Source of the DNA: Cupriavidus pauculus
Lineage (GTDB): Bacteria > Pseudomonadota > Gammaproteobacteria > Burkholderiales > Burkholderiaceae
Direction of reading: 5' to 3'
NCBI RefSeq assembly: GCF_002858765.1
Contig: NZ_PJRP01000001.1
Span: forward strand, 188,414 to 252,413
Length of the DNA: 64,000 bases
The translations under genes and the position numbers were made by a program. The notes beneath the pieces are model-generated. The model was not told where the DNA came from. It saw nothing but the letters and a program-made list of their open reading frames with translations, and did not search any database. Within the stretch, counting starts at the first letter, position 1; each line of letters starts with the position of its first letter. This document shows, piece after piece, positions 53,894 to 63,375 of the stretch.

Positions 53894-54475
53894 TCAGGCC
53901 GCGGGGGCTGCAGCCGGTGCCGGGGCGGGTGCTGCCTGTGCCGGCGCCGGTTGCGGCTTCAGGCCCGGAAACAGCCGGTCGACCAGTTCCTCGATCTTGG
54001 CATCGGGCTGGATCAGGTGGCTCAGATTGATGCCGCCCGCGCTGCGGTTGGCGTTGAACACGGCCTTGCCCACGCGTTCGCCGTTGCGGAACACGGTGAT
54101 GTCGGCCGATACCAGGAACGGCGTGATGTAGGTCTGGCGCTGGGCGGTGTAGAAGGCCGTCATCGGGCACGACGCCGCCGACGAATACGGCGGCAGCATC
54201 TTCACCTCGAAGTTGCGCGCGCGCAGCGAATTGGCAAAGTCGTCCACATACGCGTTGCCGTTGACCTGGTTGGTGACCACGCAGAACAGCGCGCCGTCGG
54301 CGCCCACTACGCGATTGCCTTCCACGCGAAACTGCGCCGGGCCGCCATAGGCACCGTTTTGGTAGCCGGCGATCGGGTCGACCTGGTCTGCGCGGTCGAC
54401 CGGCGTCACGCTCTGGTAGGTGGAACAGCCCGTGGCCAGCAGGGCCAGCGTGGCGGCTATCGTTGCTCTCTTCAT
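53894..54475 (-). CDS. Sbal_3080-like lipoprotein
   Basis: This 193-residue lipoprotein has a lipobox LATGC at cysteine 17. The body resembles the Sbal_3080 lipoprotein family: QFRVEGNRVVGADGALFCVV, FEVKMLPPYSSAASCPMTAF, and a sandwich-like series (YITPFLVSADITVFRNGERV). The C-terminus is a Pro/Ala tail (PAPAQAAPAPAPAAAPAA). It converges with the chemoreceptor gene, 39 bases apart. Its function is not known; family name is from memory. Confidence 0.68.
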   Translation of the reverse strand: MKRATIAATLALLATGCSTYQSVTPVDRADQVDPIAGYQNGAYGGPAQFRVEGNRVVGADGALFCVVTNQVNGNAYVDDFANSLRARNFEVKMLPPYSSAASCPMTAFYTAQRQTYITPFLVSADITVFRNGERVGKAVFNANRSAGGINLSHLIQPDAKIEELVDRLFPGLKPQPAPAQAAPAPAPAAAPAA

Positions 54476-54700
54476 CTTGGATCCTGGATGCGCGTCGGCG
54501 AGGGTGCCGGCCGTCCGGATCCGCTTCGGACTTCGAGAGGCGGTTCAGGGACGCATTGCCGGCAGCATGCCTGCGTAATGTAGGCGTGCCGGCGGGCAGT
54601 CAATGCGGGGAACAGCGGGCGACAGATGCCGTAAATCGCGGAAGTGATCTGCGAATTACGTGTGCGGCGCCCGCAGCACGGGCGCGTCAACGCCGTTGCC

Positions 54701-55261
54701 TCAGTTGGCGCCGCCCCGGATCAGGCACTCGGACAGCAGCGGGGTGCCGCCTTCGCCCTGCCCCGCGCCCGTGCATTCGACGGCCACCTTCTGGCCGCGA
54801 CGGACCATCGTGGCACGCGCTTCCACCTCGCAGGCGCGGGTGCCGGGGCCGCAGATCTGCTGGCGCAGCAGCGCCGCACGGACCACTTCGCCGGGGTTGT
54901 CGGTACGGATTTCCAGCACCAGGTTGTCACCGTCGCGGCGCACGCCGCTGGCCACCCCTTCGACGATGAAGTAACGGCCGCGATAGCGGTCGTCCGCGGC
55001 GGTGGCGTCGCTGCGATAGTCGTCGGCCAGGCCATCTGCCTGGTATTGCGGCAGCAGATCGGCGGGACGATTGGGATCGATACTGATCGGGTCGAGCGTG
55101 CCGTTGCGCGGAATGCCACGCGGCAGGCTGGCGGGCTCGTCGGGAGCGGAGACTGGGGCAAGCGGCGCGGCGTCGTGCTTCTCATTGCCCACGAACCACA
55201 GCAGGAAAAGGACGACAACGGCAACAACGGCGATCAGGGTTTGTCTGGTGCGGCTCAACAT
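54701..55261 (-). CDS. Membrane-anchored protein with OB-fold-like domain
   Basis: This 186-residue protein has one N-terminal helix (TLIAVVAVVVLFLLWFVG) and a periplasmic domain. The segment ADDRYRGRYFIVEGVASGVR, followed by LVLEIRTDN and RRGQKVAVECTGAG, matches the pattern of small OB-fold (tRNA_anti-like) domains found in envelope proteins. Four cysteines could form disulfides. It is encoded alone with 225 bases of gene-free DNA downstream. No specific role can be assigned. Confidence 0.62.
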   Translation of the reverse strand: MLSRTRQTLIAVVAVVVLFLLWFVGNEKHDAAPLAPVSAPDEPASLPRGIPRNGTLDPISIDPNRPADLLPQYQADGLADDYRSDATAADDRYRGRYFIVEGVASGVRRDGDNLVLEIRTDNPGEVVRAALLRQQICGPGTRACEVEARATMVRRGQKVAVECTGAGQGEGGTPLLSECLIRGGAN

Positions 55262-55346
55262 CGGGCGGGCTTCTGGGGGCTTCAGTGACTACGGGCGGAA
55301 CGACAGGGACTGCGAAGTCCGCCAGTGTAGCGCGCCTGACGCCGCG

Positions 55347-55934
55347 TCAGCCTTCCGGCAGCAGCCAGCCCCGGGTCGCGGCGAGAATCTCGTTGGAAAG
55401 CGGCGTGCCTTGCGTGGCCCGCGACAGGATCAGCGCGCCGGCCAGCGTGGCCATCTGCGCCAGGGCCGCACAGCGACGCGCGTCGGCATCGGCGTCGGGC
55501 TGCACCTCGGCCAGGATGTCGACCAGTGTTTCCAGCCCTTCGTGGAAGGCGGCGCGTACCGGCTTGTCGTCGGACTCGCGCGCCACATCGTTGGCCAGGG
55601 CCGCCACCGCGCAGCCGGTGCCCGCATTGTTACGATTGCGCGTGGACAGGTAGGCATCGATCAGCGACGACAGCGCGGTGGCGTGATCCGGCGCCTCATT
55701 GACACGCTTGCGCCAGCGCGCTTCGGATTCCTCGAAGGCCCGGGTGCAGGCGATGGCCGCGAGCGCATCCTTCGACTCGAAATGGCCGTAGAAGCCCCCA
55801 TGCGTGAGCCCGGCGGCGCCCATCAGGTCTGCCACGCTGATGCCGTGGAAGCCCTGCTCGCGAAACAGCCGCGACGACACCTGCTCAATGATGGCGCGGT
55901 TCTTCTCCGCTTCCGCTTTCGATACGCGCGGCAT
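55347..55934 (-). CDS. TetR-family regulator
   Basis: This 195-residue regulator opens MPRVSKAEAEKNRAIIEQVS and has the helix-turn-helix ISVADLMGAAGLTHGGFYGH. The ligand domain keeps the GCAVAALANDVAR segment typical of the subgroup that controls short-chain dehydrogenases and quinone reductases. The start at 55934 is where homology begins; the open frame extends 17 codons upstream. No obvious target gene is adjacent, so it may act at a distance or only on itself. Confidence 0.88.
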   Translation of the reverse strand: MPRVSKAEAEKNRAIIEQVSSRLFREQGFHGISVADLMGAAGLTHGGFYGHFESKDALAAIACTRAFEESEARWRKRVNEAPDHATALSSLIDAYLSTRNRNNAGTGCAVAALANDVARESDDKPVRAAFHEGLETLVDILAEVQPDADADARRCAALAQMATLAGALILSRATQGTPLSNEILAATRGWLLPEG

Positions 55935-56035
55935 GATGTGCTCCAGATTGCAATGGGGCCGATGGTCCGCCACATCGCCATGCAAGTCAACGCGGCGGCG
56001 TGGAGGCTTTATTCATTCGCCGTGCCATTAACGCG

Positions 56036-56545
56036 TCACACGATGGTCGGCCCCTGGCTGCCGAGCGCGGCCAGGTATTGCGCGGGGCTGTACGGTGTGG
56101 GCTGGCCCCGATGGGCCAGGAAGTAGTGGCGGAGGATCTCGCCCTGCTGCTCCAGCTTGTACCGGCCGAGCGCCTTGCCCGGTTCCAGCCGATACCGATA
56201 CTGGTTGAAGCCGCAGAAGTGCTGCAGTTGCTCCAACCCGCCACGCACCAGCACGTTGATACCCTGCTGGTGCTGCCAGACGTGCGCCATCTCGTGGATG
56301 AACAACCCCTGCATGGCCAGGCCCGCGGCACTGAAGTCGGTCAGGCCGCGTAGCTTGCGGCCCAGGTAGATCTGGCCATTGGGCGTGATGATGTAGTTCG
56401 CACCCTGCCAGAAGACGAAGTCTCGATGGTGGATGCGGACTGCGGCATAGTCGACGGTATCGCCGAACACCGAGCGGGCGAGGGATTGCTCGCCGGGGGT
56501 GAGGGGGCGGCCTGTACGCGCCCCCGGAGGCGGGCTCCCGCTCAC
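56036..56545 (-). CDS. Putative zinc metallopeptidase, coupled to mnmE
   Basis: This 169-residue protein carries HEMAHVWQH, a zinc-metallopeptidase HExxH motif, at about residue 85, preceded by [11 protein letters not shown]. The opening [20 protein letters not shown] is like DUF4157-type and Vgr-related toxin-associated proteins. It has no signal peptide. The start is the GTG at 56545, which overlaps the mnmE stop codon by three bases (GTGA); this is the only plausible start in frame and implies translational coupling. The substrate is unknown. It looks out of place beside a tRNA-modification gene, yet the tight junction shows they are expressed together. Confidence 0.65.
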   Translation of the reverse strand: MSGSPPPGARTGRPLTPGEQSLARSVFGDTVDYAAVRIHHRDFVFWQGANYIITPNGQIYLGRKLRGLTDFSAAGLAMQGLFIHEMAHVWQHQQGINVLVRGGLEQLQHFCGFNQYRYRLEPGKALGRYKLEQQGEILRHYFLAHRGQPTPYSPAQYLAALGSQGPTIV

Positions 56546-57969
56546 TTCCCGATACAGAACCGCGTGAAAATCGTGCCCAGCAGGTCGTCGCTGGTGAACT
56601 CGCCGGTGATGCTGTTCAGGTGGTCCTGCGCGAGCCGCAGTTCTTCGGCGAACAGGTCCAGGGCCTGGGCGTTTTGCTCGGCGCGCTCCACGGCGCAGTC
56701 CAGATGCGACTGCGCGTTGCGCAGCGCGGTGAGGTGGCGTTCGCGGGCCAGGAAGGTGCCTTCGTTGCCCGATTGCCAGCCGATCAGGCGCAGCAGTTCG
56801 CGACGCATCAGGTCGATGCCGGCGCCCGTACGCGCCGAGATCCAGATCTCGGTGGGGTTGGGGCCGTTGGCCGCCACCACGTGTGGACGGTTGCCGCCGA
56901 AGCCCATTTCGCCGGCCGACGGCGCCAGGTCGATCTTGTTGACCACACGCACAATCGGCGAGCCCGGCGGCAACTGCCCACTCAGGCGGTCGTCGATGTG
57001 GTCGTCGGTTTCCGAAATGCCGTGCTCGAGGTAGTCGGCCGCATCCACCAGGTGCAGCACGATGTCGGCGCGGCGGATGGCGTCCCAGGTGCGTTCGATG
57101 CCGATGCGCTCCACCTCGTCGGCGGCATCGTCGCGCAGGCCGGCGGTGTCGATGATGTGGAGCGGGATGCCGTCGATCTGGATGGTTTCGCGCACGCGGT
57201 CGCGCGTGGTGCCGGCGATCGGCGTGACGATGGCCAGTTCCGCGCCCGCCAGCGCATTGAGCAGCGACGACTTGCCGACGTTCGGCTGCCCCGCCAGCAC
57301 CACCGACAGCCCTTCGCGCAGCAGCGACCCCTGCCGCGCCTGCTTGAGCACGCCGGCGAGGCTTTCGCGAATGCGCGTCAGCTGGCCGCGCGCGTCGGAC
57401 GCTTCCAGGAAGTCGATTTCCTCTTCGGGGAAGTCGAGCGTGGCTTCCACCAGCATGCGCAGGTGGATGACCTGCTCGACCAGCGCGTGGATCGCCCGCG
57501 AGAACTCGCCCTCCATCGAGCGCGCTGCCGAACGGGCGGCGGCCTCGGTGCTGGCTTCGATCAGGTCGGCCACGGCTTCGGCCTGGGCCAGGTCCAGCTT
57601 GTCGTTCAGGAAGGCGCGGCGCGTGAATTCGCCGGGCTCGGCCACGCGCAGGCCGATATCCTTGCCCGCTTCCAGGCAACGCGCCAGCAGCATCTGCATG
57701 ACCACGGGGCCGCCATGGCCCTGCAGTTCGAGCACTTCTTCGCCGGTGTAGGAATTGGGTGCCGCAAAGTACAGCGCCAGGCCGTGGTCGATGACTTTGC
57801 CGTGGCTGTCCAGGAACGGCAGGTAGGTGGCGTGGCGCGGCTGCAGCGCGCGGCCGCAGACGGCGCGCATGACGCTGCCGACATCGGGGCCGGATACGCG
57901 TACGACGCCGATGCCGCCGCGGCCCGGTGCGGTGGCGATGGCGGCAATGGGAAGCTGGGTAGCGGTCAT
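56542..57969 (-). CDS. mnmE: tRNA modification GTPase MnmE
   Basis: With MnmG this 475-residue protein makes the 5-carboxymethylaminomethyl group on uridine 34 of certain tRNAs. It has the N-terminal folate-binding domain ([34 protein letters not shown]), a helical domain, and the inserted G domain with [36 protein letters not shown] and VNKIDLA. The C-terminal FCIGK with its essential cysteine is intact. The start at 57969 begins the homology; 38 upstream codons are not used. CHAD and metallopeptidase genes flank it on the same strand. Confidence 0.96.
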   Translation of the reverse strand: MTATQLPIAAIATAPGRGGIGVVRVSGPDVGSVMRAVCGRALQPRHATYLPFLDSHGKVIDHGLALYFAAPNSYTGEEVLELQGHGGPVVMQMLLARCLEAGKDIGLRVAEPGEFTRRAFLNDKLDLAQAEAVADLIEASTEAAARSAARSMEGEFSRAIHALVEQVIHLRMLVEATLDFPEEEIDFLEASDARGQLTRIRESLAGVLKQARQGSLLREGLSVVLAGQPNVGKSSLLNALAGAELAIVTPIAGTTRDRVRETIQIDGIPLHIIDTAGLRDDAADEVERIGIERTWDAIRRADIVLHLVDAADYLEHGISETDDHIDDRLSGQLPPGSPIVRVVNKIDLAPSAGEMGFGGNRPHVVAANGPNPTEIWISARTGAGIDLMRRELLRLIGWQSGNEGTFLARERHLTALRNAQSHLDCAVERAEQNAQALDLFAEELRLAQDHLNSITGEFTSDDLLGTIFTRFCIGK

Positions 57970-58015
57970 GTGCGGTATTGTCGCAGATCGTCCCGCCAGC
58001 CGGATGGGCCCCGGC

Positions 58016-58789
58016 TCATGCTGGCGAGTCGCTGGGCGGGTCGACGGACAGGCACGCGCACAGCAGCCCGCGCGCCACGACACCGTCGATCACGGCGCCG
58101 AGTTCCGACTGCCGCGCCACCAGCTTCTTGCGCAGGCGCTTGCGATAGCGGCCGGGCAGGACGTCGGACAGCGCCTCGATCGCATAGCGCAGGCGCTTGT
58201 TGCCAATGCGCAGCTTGTGAACGTGCTCGGTCTTCCCGTCGCGGGCGATGCGGGCCCGTTCCCGGACCTTGTCGCGCGCCTTGCGGATCCGACTGGGGGC
58301 GAACGTTTCGAGCCTGCCCTTGGCGTCCTGTTCCGACAGATGCAGCAGGTCGCGTTTCAAGGTCGGCAGCGGGGATTGCCGGTAGCGTGACAATCTTGTC
58401 ATCATCTCGGCGTGGGCTATGGTGCGCCTGGCCTGGGCGGTCTGGATCAGCGCCACCAGCATGGCGTCTTCGGGCTGCTTCTCCAGCGCCGGGGCCAGCG
58501 TTTCGGCGATGAAGACGTCCCAGTCGCGCACATCGCCGGCGGCGTCGGCCACGTCATGCAGGGCCTGCTTCCAGCGGGCCTTGACCTGGTCCGGCAGCAC
58601 CGGCCCGAAGGCCCATGCCACCGCGCGCAGGTGGCGCACGGCCACGCGCAACTCATGGACATCCTCGACTTCATCGCGATGCTGCAGCGCGTCCAGGCGA
58701 TCGTGAACGGCCTGCAGGCCCGACTCGCCCAGGGCAACGAACGCGGTGGCGGGACGCATCTTCCGGTGCAGCACAGGCTGACGGCCCAT
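58016..58789 (-). CDS. CHAD domain protein
   Basis: This 257-residue protein is an alpha-helical CHAD domain, rich in conserved histidines and basic residues: [20 protein letters not shown] in the first half and [20 protein letters not shown] in the second. CHAD domains bind inorganic polyphosphate and localise to polyphosphate granules in Cupriavidus/Ralstonia (family knowledge). No CYTH triphosphatase domain is attached. It ends 46 bases before mnmE on the same strand, so the two may share a transcript. Confidence 0.88.
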   Translation of the reverse strand: MGRQPVLHRKMRPATAFVALGESGLQAVHDRLDALQHRDEVEDVHELRVAVRHLRAVAWAFGPVLPDQVKARWKQALHDVADAAGDVRDWDVFIAETLAPALEKQPEDAMLVALIQTAQARRTIAHAEMMTRLSRYRQSPLPTLKRDLLHLSEQDAKGRLETFAPSRIRKARDKVRERARIARDGKTEHVHKLRIGNKRLRYAIEALSDVLPGRYRKRLRKKLVARQSELGAVIDGVVARGLLCACLSVDPPSDSPA

Positions 58790-58883
58790 TGCGATGTCCC
58801 TGAAGTGGAAAAGGAGTAACTGCGCGGTGCCCGTCTAGTGTAGGCGATGGCGCACGCGGTCGCCGTCCGCCGCCGTCTGATTC

Positions 58884-59654
58884 CTAACGCGTGGCCACGA
58901 TGAACACGCGCGGGAAGGGCAGCAGCACGGTGCCGTCGGGCATCGCGGGGAACACCTTGGTCAGCGCGGCTTCGTACTGGCGCAAGTACTCGGTTTTTTC
59001 AGCATCATCCAGCGGCGCCAGGAAGGGTCGCAGGCCGCTGCCCTTGAACCATTCGACGATCGCGGCCGCCCCGCCCTTGAGCGGGTGCTGGTAGATCGTC
59101 CGCCAGATATCCACGCGCGAGCAGTGCGGCTTGAGCAGTTCGTAATACCAGCGTTCCGACGCCAGCGCAGTGCGGGCATCGGCGGCGGCGGCCAGCTTGG
59201 GCGCCCAGGGGCCGGTCAGCGCCGTTTCGCGCATCAGCAGGTGCGGCGGCTCGTTCAGGTTGTCCGGCATCTGCACGGCCAGGCTGCCGCCCGGCGCGAG
59301 CTTGCCGATCAGCGACGGAAACAGCGTGGCGTGATCGGGCACCCACTGGAACACGGCGTTGGCCAGGATCACGTCCCAGGGGCCGCCATCGGCCCATTGC
59401 GTGACGTCCGCGATATCGAAGTGCAGGTTCGGCAGCCGCTTGCGTGCGGCGGCGATCATGTCGGCGTCGCTGTCCAGGCCGGTGACCTGGGCGCTGCCGT
59501 AGCGGGCCGCCAGCACCTCGGTCGAGTTGCCGGGCCCGCAGCCAATGTCGACCACCCGTGCGGCGTTGACGGTGGGGATGGCCCCGACCAGATCCCGCAC
59601 CGGGCGGGTCCGTTCATCCTCGAATTGCACGTACTGGCTGGCCGACCATGTCAT
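58884..59654 (-). CDS. tam: Trans-aconitate 2-methyltransferase
   Basis: This 256-residue SAM-dependent enzyme methylates trans-aconitate, a toxic by-product that inhibits aconitase. It shows the SAM site VVDIGCGPGNSTEVLAARY (about residues 34-52), the acidic GLDSDADMIAAA, ILANAVFQWVPDH, and the family's substrate segment LASERWYYELLKPHCSRVDI. The opening WSASQYVQFEDERTRPVRDL is specific to Tam. AAGGAGAT lies before the ATG. The upstream region holds a 35-base inverted repeat (59681-59715) that may control it. Confidence 0.92.
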   Translation of the reverse strand: MTWSASQYVQFEDERTRPVRDLVGAIPTVNAARVVDIGCGPGNSTEVLAARYGSAQVTGLDSDADMIAAARKRLPNLHFDIADVTQWADGGPWDVILANAVFQWVPDHATLFPSLIGKLAPGGSLAVQMPDNLNEPPHLLMRETALTGPWAPKLAAAADARTALASERWYYELLKPHCSRVDIWRTIYQHPLKGGAAAIVEWFKGSGLRPFLAPLDDAEKTEYLRQYEAALTKVFPAMPDGTVLLPFPRVFIVATR

Positions 59655-59680
59655 GGCGTATCTCCTTGTCCTGTTGATTG

Positions 59681-59715
59681 GCTTCTAGTCTTATATAAGA
59701 CATAAGACTAGAAGC
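59681..59715. promoter_or_regulatory. 35-base inverted repeat before tam
   Basis: GCTTCTAGTCTTAT (59681-59694) and its exact complement ATAAGACTAGAAGC (59702-59715) flank a seven-base ATAAGAC. The heptamer ATAAGAC thus appears twice in tandem and once inverted, so GTCTTATATAAGAC in the middle is itself a perfect palindrome. The site lies 27 bases before the tam start and on its own side of the yidC terminator. It looks like a multi-site operator. No adjacent gene encodes an obvious binder. Confidence 0.55.
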
Positions 59716-59730
59716 ATACGCCGAAAAAGA

Positions 59731-59755
59731 AAAACCCGGCTGGCAGCCGGGTTTT
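59731..59755 (-). terminator. Terminator after the yidC operon
   Basis: AAAACCCGGCT (59731-59741) and AGCCGGGTTTT (59745-59755) form a perfect 11-base stem with loop GGC, 28 bases past the yidC stop. On the minus strand the stem ends in TTTT and further T-rich bases follow, so it ends the rpmH-rnpA-yidD-yidC transcript. Confidence 0.85.
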
Positions 59756-59782
59756 CCGCGGGTCGGGTTTGCAACCGGGAGG

Positions 59783-61456
59783 TCAGCTCTTGGCCACCGC
59801 CGCGGTCTTGCCCTTGCCGAGCATGCGGTTGATCTGCCACTGCTGGGCGATCGACAGGATGTTGTTCACAACCCAGTACAGCACCAGGCCGGCCGGGAAG
59901 AAGAAGAACATGAACGAGAACACCAGCGGCATGATCATCATGACCTTGGCCTGGACGGGGTCCGGCGGGGTCGGGTTCAGCCTGGTCTGCACGAACATCG
60001 ACACGGCCATCACGATCGGCAGGATGTAGAACGGATCCGGCACCGACAGGTCATGAATCCAGCCCAGCCACGGCGCGCCGCGCATTTCCACCGACGACAG
60101 CAGCACCCAGTACAGCGCGATGAACACCGGAATCTGGATCACGATCGGCAGGCAGCCGCCGAGCGGATTGACCTTCTCGGTGCGGTACAGCGCCATCATT
60201 TCCTGGTTCATCTTCTGCGGGTCGCCCTTGTAGCGCTCGCGGACGGCCGTCATGCGCGGTTGCAGGTCCTTCATCTTGCCCATCGACTTGTAGCTGGCAG
60301 CCGACAGCGGGAAGAACACCAGCTTGATCAGCACGGTCAGCGCGATGATCGACCAGCCCCAGTTGTTCAGGAAGCCGTGCAGCTTTTCCAGCAGCCAGAA
60401 CAGCGGCTTGGCCAGGATGGTCAGCCAGCCGTAGTCCTTGACCAGTTCCAGGCCCGGGGTGATCTGCTCGAGCATGCGCTCTTCCTGCGGACCGGCGAAC
60501 AGGCGGGCATCGGTGGTCACCGTGGCGCCCGGGGCCACCTGGCCCAGCGGCTGCTGCACACCCACGCGGTACAGGTTCGGATCGATCTGTTCCGCGTAGA
60601 AGCTGTGCTGCTTGCCGGTCTGCGGAATCCAGGCCGATGCGAAGTAGTGCTGCACCATCGCCACCCAGCCGTTGTCGGTGGCGGCCGGCACGGAGGCCTT
60701 GCCCTTGGCGATGTCGTCGAACGTGATCTTGTGGTACTTGTCGGCGTTCGTGTAGATGGCCGGACCCGTGAACGTGCTGTAGAACTGCGACTGTTCCACT
60801 TTGGTGCCGTCACGCGCCAGTTCCATGTACAGCGTCGGCGAAACCGGCGTGGTGCCAGTGTTCGTCACGTCGAAACGGGCGTCGACCACATAGCTGCCCT
60901 TGCGGAACGTGTAGGTCTTCACGAACTTCACGCCGCTCTTTTCGGCCGTCAGCACGACGTCGAGCTTGTCCTGACCCGGCGCCAGTGCACGGGCGCCCGG
61001 GGCGGCCGTGAACACCGTGGTGTGGTTCGGCAGGTCGCCGCCGATCAGGCCCGAACGGGCCAGATAGGTGCGCTGTGCATCACGCTCGAACAGTACAACC
61101 GGCTTGCCGTCCTTTTCGTGCTCGTTGAGCAGTTCCAGGCGCGACAGGATGCCGCCTGCGGTGTCGATCTCGGCACGCACTTCGTCAGTGGTGACGATGA
61201 CCTTCTCGCCGGTGGGCTGGGCTGCCGCTTGCGGCGCGCCGGGCACTGCGCCAGGGGCCGATGCGCTCGTGGCGTTGGCCTTGGGCACGTCACCCTGCGC
61301 CGTGGCGCCGCTCGCGCCACCGGCCGGAGCGGCCTGTTGCGTGTTGGCGCTCGGGAAGAACATCGACGCGTGGCCGTTGGCGCGCTGCCAGTTGTCGTAG
61401 AGCAGCACGAGGGACATCGAGAAGATGACCCACAGGATGGTGCGTTTGATATCCAT
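59783..61456 (-). CDS. yidC: Membrane protein insertase YidC
   Basis: This 557-residue inner-membrane protein inserts and folds membrane proteins, alone or with SecYEG. It has the proteobacterial layout: an N-terminal helix ([20 protein letters not shown]), a Gln/Ala/Pro-rich linker, a large periplasmic beta-domain, and five C-terminal helices. Landmarks are [20 protein letters not shown], the arginine-bearing [40 protein letters not shown] and [20 protein letters not shown]. It is the last gene of the origin-proximal rpmH-rnpA-yidD-yidC series. Confidence 0.97.
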   Translation of the reverse strand: MDIKRTILWVIFSMSLVLLYDNWQRANGHASMFFPSANTQQAAPAGGASGATAQGDVPKANATSASAPGAVPGAPQAAAQPTGEKVIVTTDEVRAEIDTAGGILSRLELLNEHEKDGKPVVLFERDAQRTYLARSGLIGGDLPNHTTVFTAAPGARALAPGQDKLDVVLTAEKSGVKFVKTYTFRKGSYVVDARFDVTNTGTTPVSPTLYMELARDGTKVEQSQFYSTFTGPAIYTNADKYHKITFDDIAKGKASVPAATDNGWVAMVQHYFASAWIPQTGKQHSFYAEQIDPNLYRVGVQQPLGQVAPGATVTTDARLFAGPQEERMLEQITPGLELVKDYGWLTILAKPLFWLLEKLHGFLNNWGWSIIALTVLIKLVFFPLSAASYKSMGKMKDLQPRMTAVRERYKGDPQKMNQEMMALYRTEKVNPLGGCLPIVIQIPVFIALYWVLLSSVEMRGAPWLGWIHDLSVPDPFYILPIVMAVSMFVQTRLNPTPPDPVQAKVMMIMPLVFSFMFFFFPAGLVLYWVVNNILSIAQQWQINRMLGKGKTAAVAKS

Positions 61457-61478
61457 GTCTCGCTATGGTCTGGGGGAA

Positions 61479-61778
61479 TCAGGGTCTGGGGAGCCGGACC
61501 GTGACGGACGGGCGGCCGGATGCGGTGGCTGCGGGAGGCACCGCTGAGGCCTTTCCGTGTACTACAGGCTCGGGCACGGGATCATACCCGCCCTTTGCGA
61601 AAGGATGGCAACGGCAGAGTCTGCACGCGGTCATCCACGTGCCACGCGCGGGGCCATGGCTGATGATGGCGTCGCGGGCATAGTCGGAACATGTTGGCAG
61701 GAAGCGGCACTGCGAGCCCAGGTAAGGACTCAGGGCGATCTTGTAGATGCGCAGCAGGGCAAGCAGGATTCGCTTCAT
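61479..61778 (-). CDS. yidD: Membrane protein insertion efficiency factor YidD
   Basis: This 99-residue protein keeps the invariant YidD block: [20 protein letters not shown] then [35 protein letters not shown], with the conserved cysteines. It supports insertion of inner-membrane proteins near YidC. An amphipathic start ([13 protein letters not shown]) should bind the membrane. The last 25 residues are a non-conserved tail ([13 protein letters not shown]). It lies eight bases after rnpA ends and 22 before yidC starts. Confidence 0.93.
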   Translation of the reverse strand: MKRILLALLRIYKIALSPYLGSQCRFLPTCSDYARDAIISHGPARGTWMTACRLCRCHPFAKGGYDPVPEPVVHGKASAVPPAATASGRPSVTVRLPRP

Positions 61779-61786
61779 GATGATGA

Positions 61787-62233
61787 TCAGGCTGGCGCGG
61801 GTGGCGCGGCAGGCGTGGCCGACGCAGGCGGCTCGCCGGATGCCGGGACGGTTGGCGCAGGTGGCAGTGGCCTGGCGGCCACATCCAGCAAGCTGCCAAG
61901 TTCGGCCTGGCAGGCGCGCCGTATGGCCGACCGGCTGGCAAAGTCCGCACGCGGAAACTTTGCCTGCAACCGCAACAGGATATCGCGGCCCGCGAATTGG
62001 TCCTGCCGGCTGCGAAACAGTTCCCGCACCATGCGCTTTACAAGATTGCGCTCGGCGGCGCGCGGCGCAAACTTCTTGCCCACGACAATGCCCAGCCTGG
62101 CCTGCGGCTGGCCATTGGCCCGGACATACAGCACGAAATGCGTGCTGCGACGCCGGGGCCGCAAAGCAAAAACGGATGAAAATTCATCCGTCTTTGTCAG
62201 CCTCGCGGCTTTGGGAAAGGCATGGGTCGACAC
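61787..62233 (-). CDS. rnpA: Ribonuclease P protein component
   Basis: This 148-residue basic protein assists the RNase P RNA in trimming tRNA 5' ends. It shows the RnpA core: [20 protein letters not shown] near the start, [20 protein letters not shown], and [19 protein letters not shown] with the RNR-like signature. The C-terminus is an added Pro/Ala tail ([20 protein letters not shown]). The start is taken as the GTG at 62233 just before the conserved part; longer in-frame alternatives (a TTG at 62326) exist. rpmH lies 139 bases upstream. Confidence 0.9.
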   Translation of the reverse strand: MSTHAFPKAARLTKTDEFSSVFALRPRRRSTHFVLYVRANGQPQARLGIVVGKKFAPRAAERNLVKRMVRELFRSRQDQFAGRDILLRLQAKFPRADFASRSAIRRACQAELGSLLDVAARPLPPAPTVPASGEPPASATPAAPPAPA

Positions 62234-62372
62234 GCTGGTCAAAGCTAGCGGCAAGCCGGGCTTCGGCGGCGGTCCTGGCCATCCTGAGTGCGAGGCGCTG
62301 GACCGGACGGCGGGAGCAACGTGCAACGGCGAACCGTCACGCTGCCTTCCATCCGGGCCGGTCGCCCGGCCC

Positions 62373-62507
62373 TCAGATTGCCAGGCGCTTGCGGCCCTTG
62401 GCGCGGCGGGCGTTGATCACGGCACGGCCGCCGCGGGTCTTCATGCGCACGCGGAAACCATGGGTACGCTTGCGGCGGGTAACGGAAGGTTGGTAGGTAC
62501 GTTTCAT
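62373..62507 (-). CDS. rpmH: 50S ribosomal protein L34
   Basis: This 44-residue very basic ribosomal protein is unmistakable: [20 protein letters not shown] at the start and [16 protein letters not shown] at the end. It is first gene of the rpmH-rnpA-yidD-yidC series, which in most bacteria lies beside dnaA and the origin. The promoter should lie in the 870-base gap shared with dnaA. Confidence 0.98.
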   Translation of the reverse strand: MKRTYQPSVTRRKRTHGFRVRMKTRGGRAVINARRAKGRKRLAI

Positions 62508-63375
62508 GTTGCACTCTCTGGTTGATCCGGGCTTCCTGGGCGCCGGCTGATGCCGGGGCGCCTTGGCCGCCGCGTATGGTTCGCATGGGGCTGCCGCAAT
62601 GCAGACGCTCGGTATACGTTGAGGTTGCTGCGGCCATGCCGACGATTCTGGTTCTGTCTTGCTGCCGGCCGCCGCTGGCCCCGGCCGTGTAGCCGGAAGC
62701 ACAGGCGGGGATCAGGCCGCTCGCCTGATGCCGCACATGTTTACATGAGCGGTACGGGCCAGACCCGGCGATGCGCATACGTGATCCCCTGCCGCATCGC
62801 AGAACCCGCCATTTAAACGATTTTCGTCGCGGGTGTCAAGGCGCCGGATGGCCACTTCCAGTCTGGCCACCAGATGTGCCGCGCACGCCGCCACGAGCCA
62901 CGGCACGCGCCGGTGCACCATTGTCCACAACACTCGGTGGGTAACTCTGTGGGTATTCCCGGTCACCTATCGGTGGTAGCAGGACAGGTCAAGTGCTTGT
63001 TTCCGATGGATTATCAGGTGTCCGAGGCCCTTGTCTGGCGTGCCTTCCGCGCCGGTTGTGCACACAAATCCACTGAATTTTCACAACTTGTCCACAGGGT
63101 TATCCTTTGTGGATAACTTGGGGCGGGGGGTACAATCCGGGTCCAAACACTACACGGGCCGCGTGGCGCACGCACAACCCGGGACTGCCTGCCTCGGTAT
63201 ACCGCGATGTATACCTATTCGAACTGCCGTTGCGATGCACTGCATTCGTGGACGGTGTATTGCCTTTCGCGTCTGGAAAATGACGTGCAAGGCATGTGCA
63301 GGGGCCCGGTACGCAAGCGTTGCGTCCACCCGTGACGTGTCATCGGCGCGATGGCACGGTCACTCAGAAGAACAC
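62508..63375. other. Candidate chromosomal origin (oriC) with DnaA boxes
   Basis: This gap between divergent rpmH and dnaA holds a DnaA-box cluster. A perfect box is at 63108-63116 (TGTGGATAA, reverse of TTATCCACA). One-mismatch boxes TTGTCCACA are at 62921-62929 and 63088-63096. Weaker ones are TGTGGGTAT at 62948-62956 and TTGTGCACA at 63056-63064. An A/T-richer patch (GAATTTTCACAACTTG, around 63075-63090) could be an unwinding or regulatory element. The first 350 bases next to rpmH and the last 250 next to dnaA show no gene; they should hold the promoters. Confidence 0.75.
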
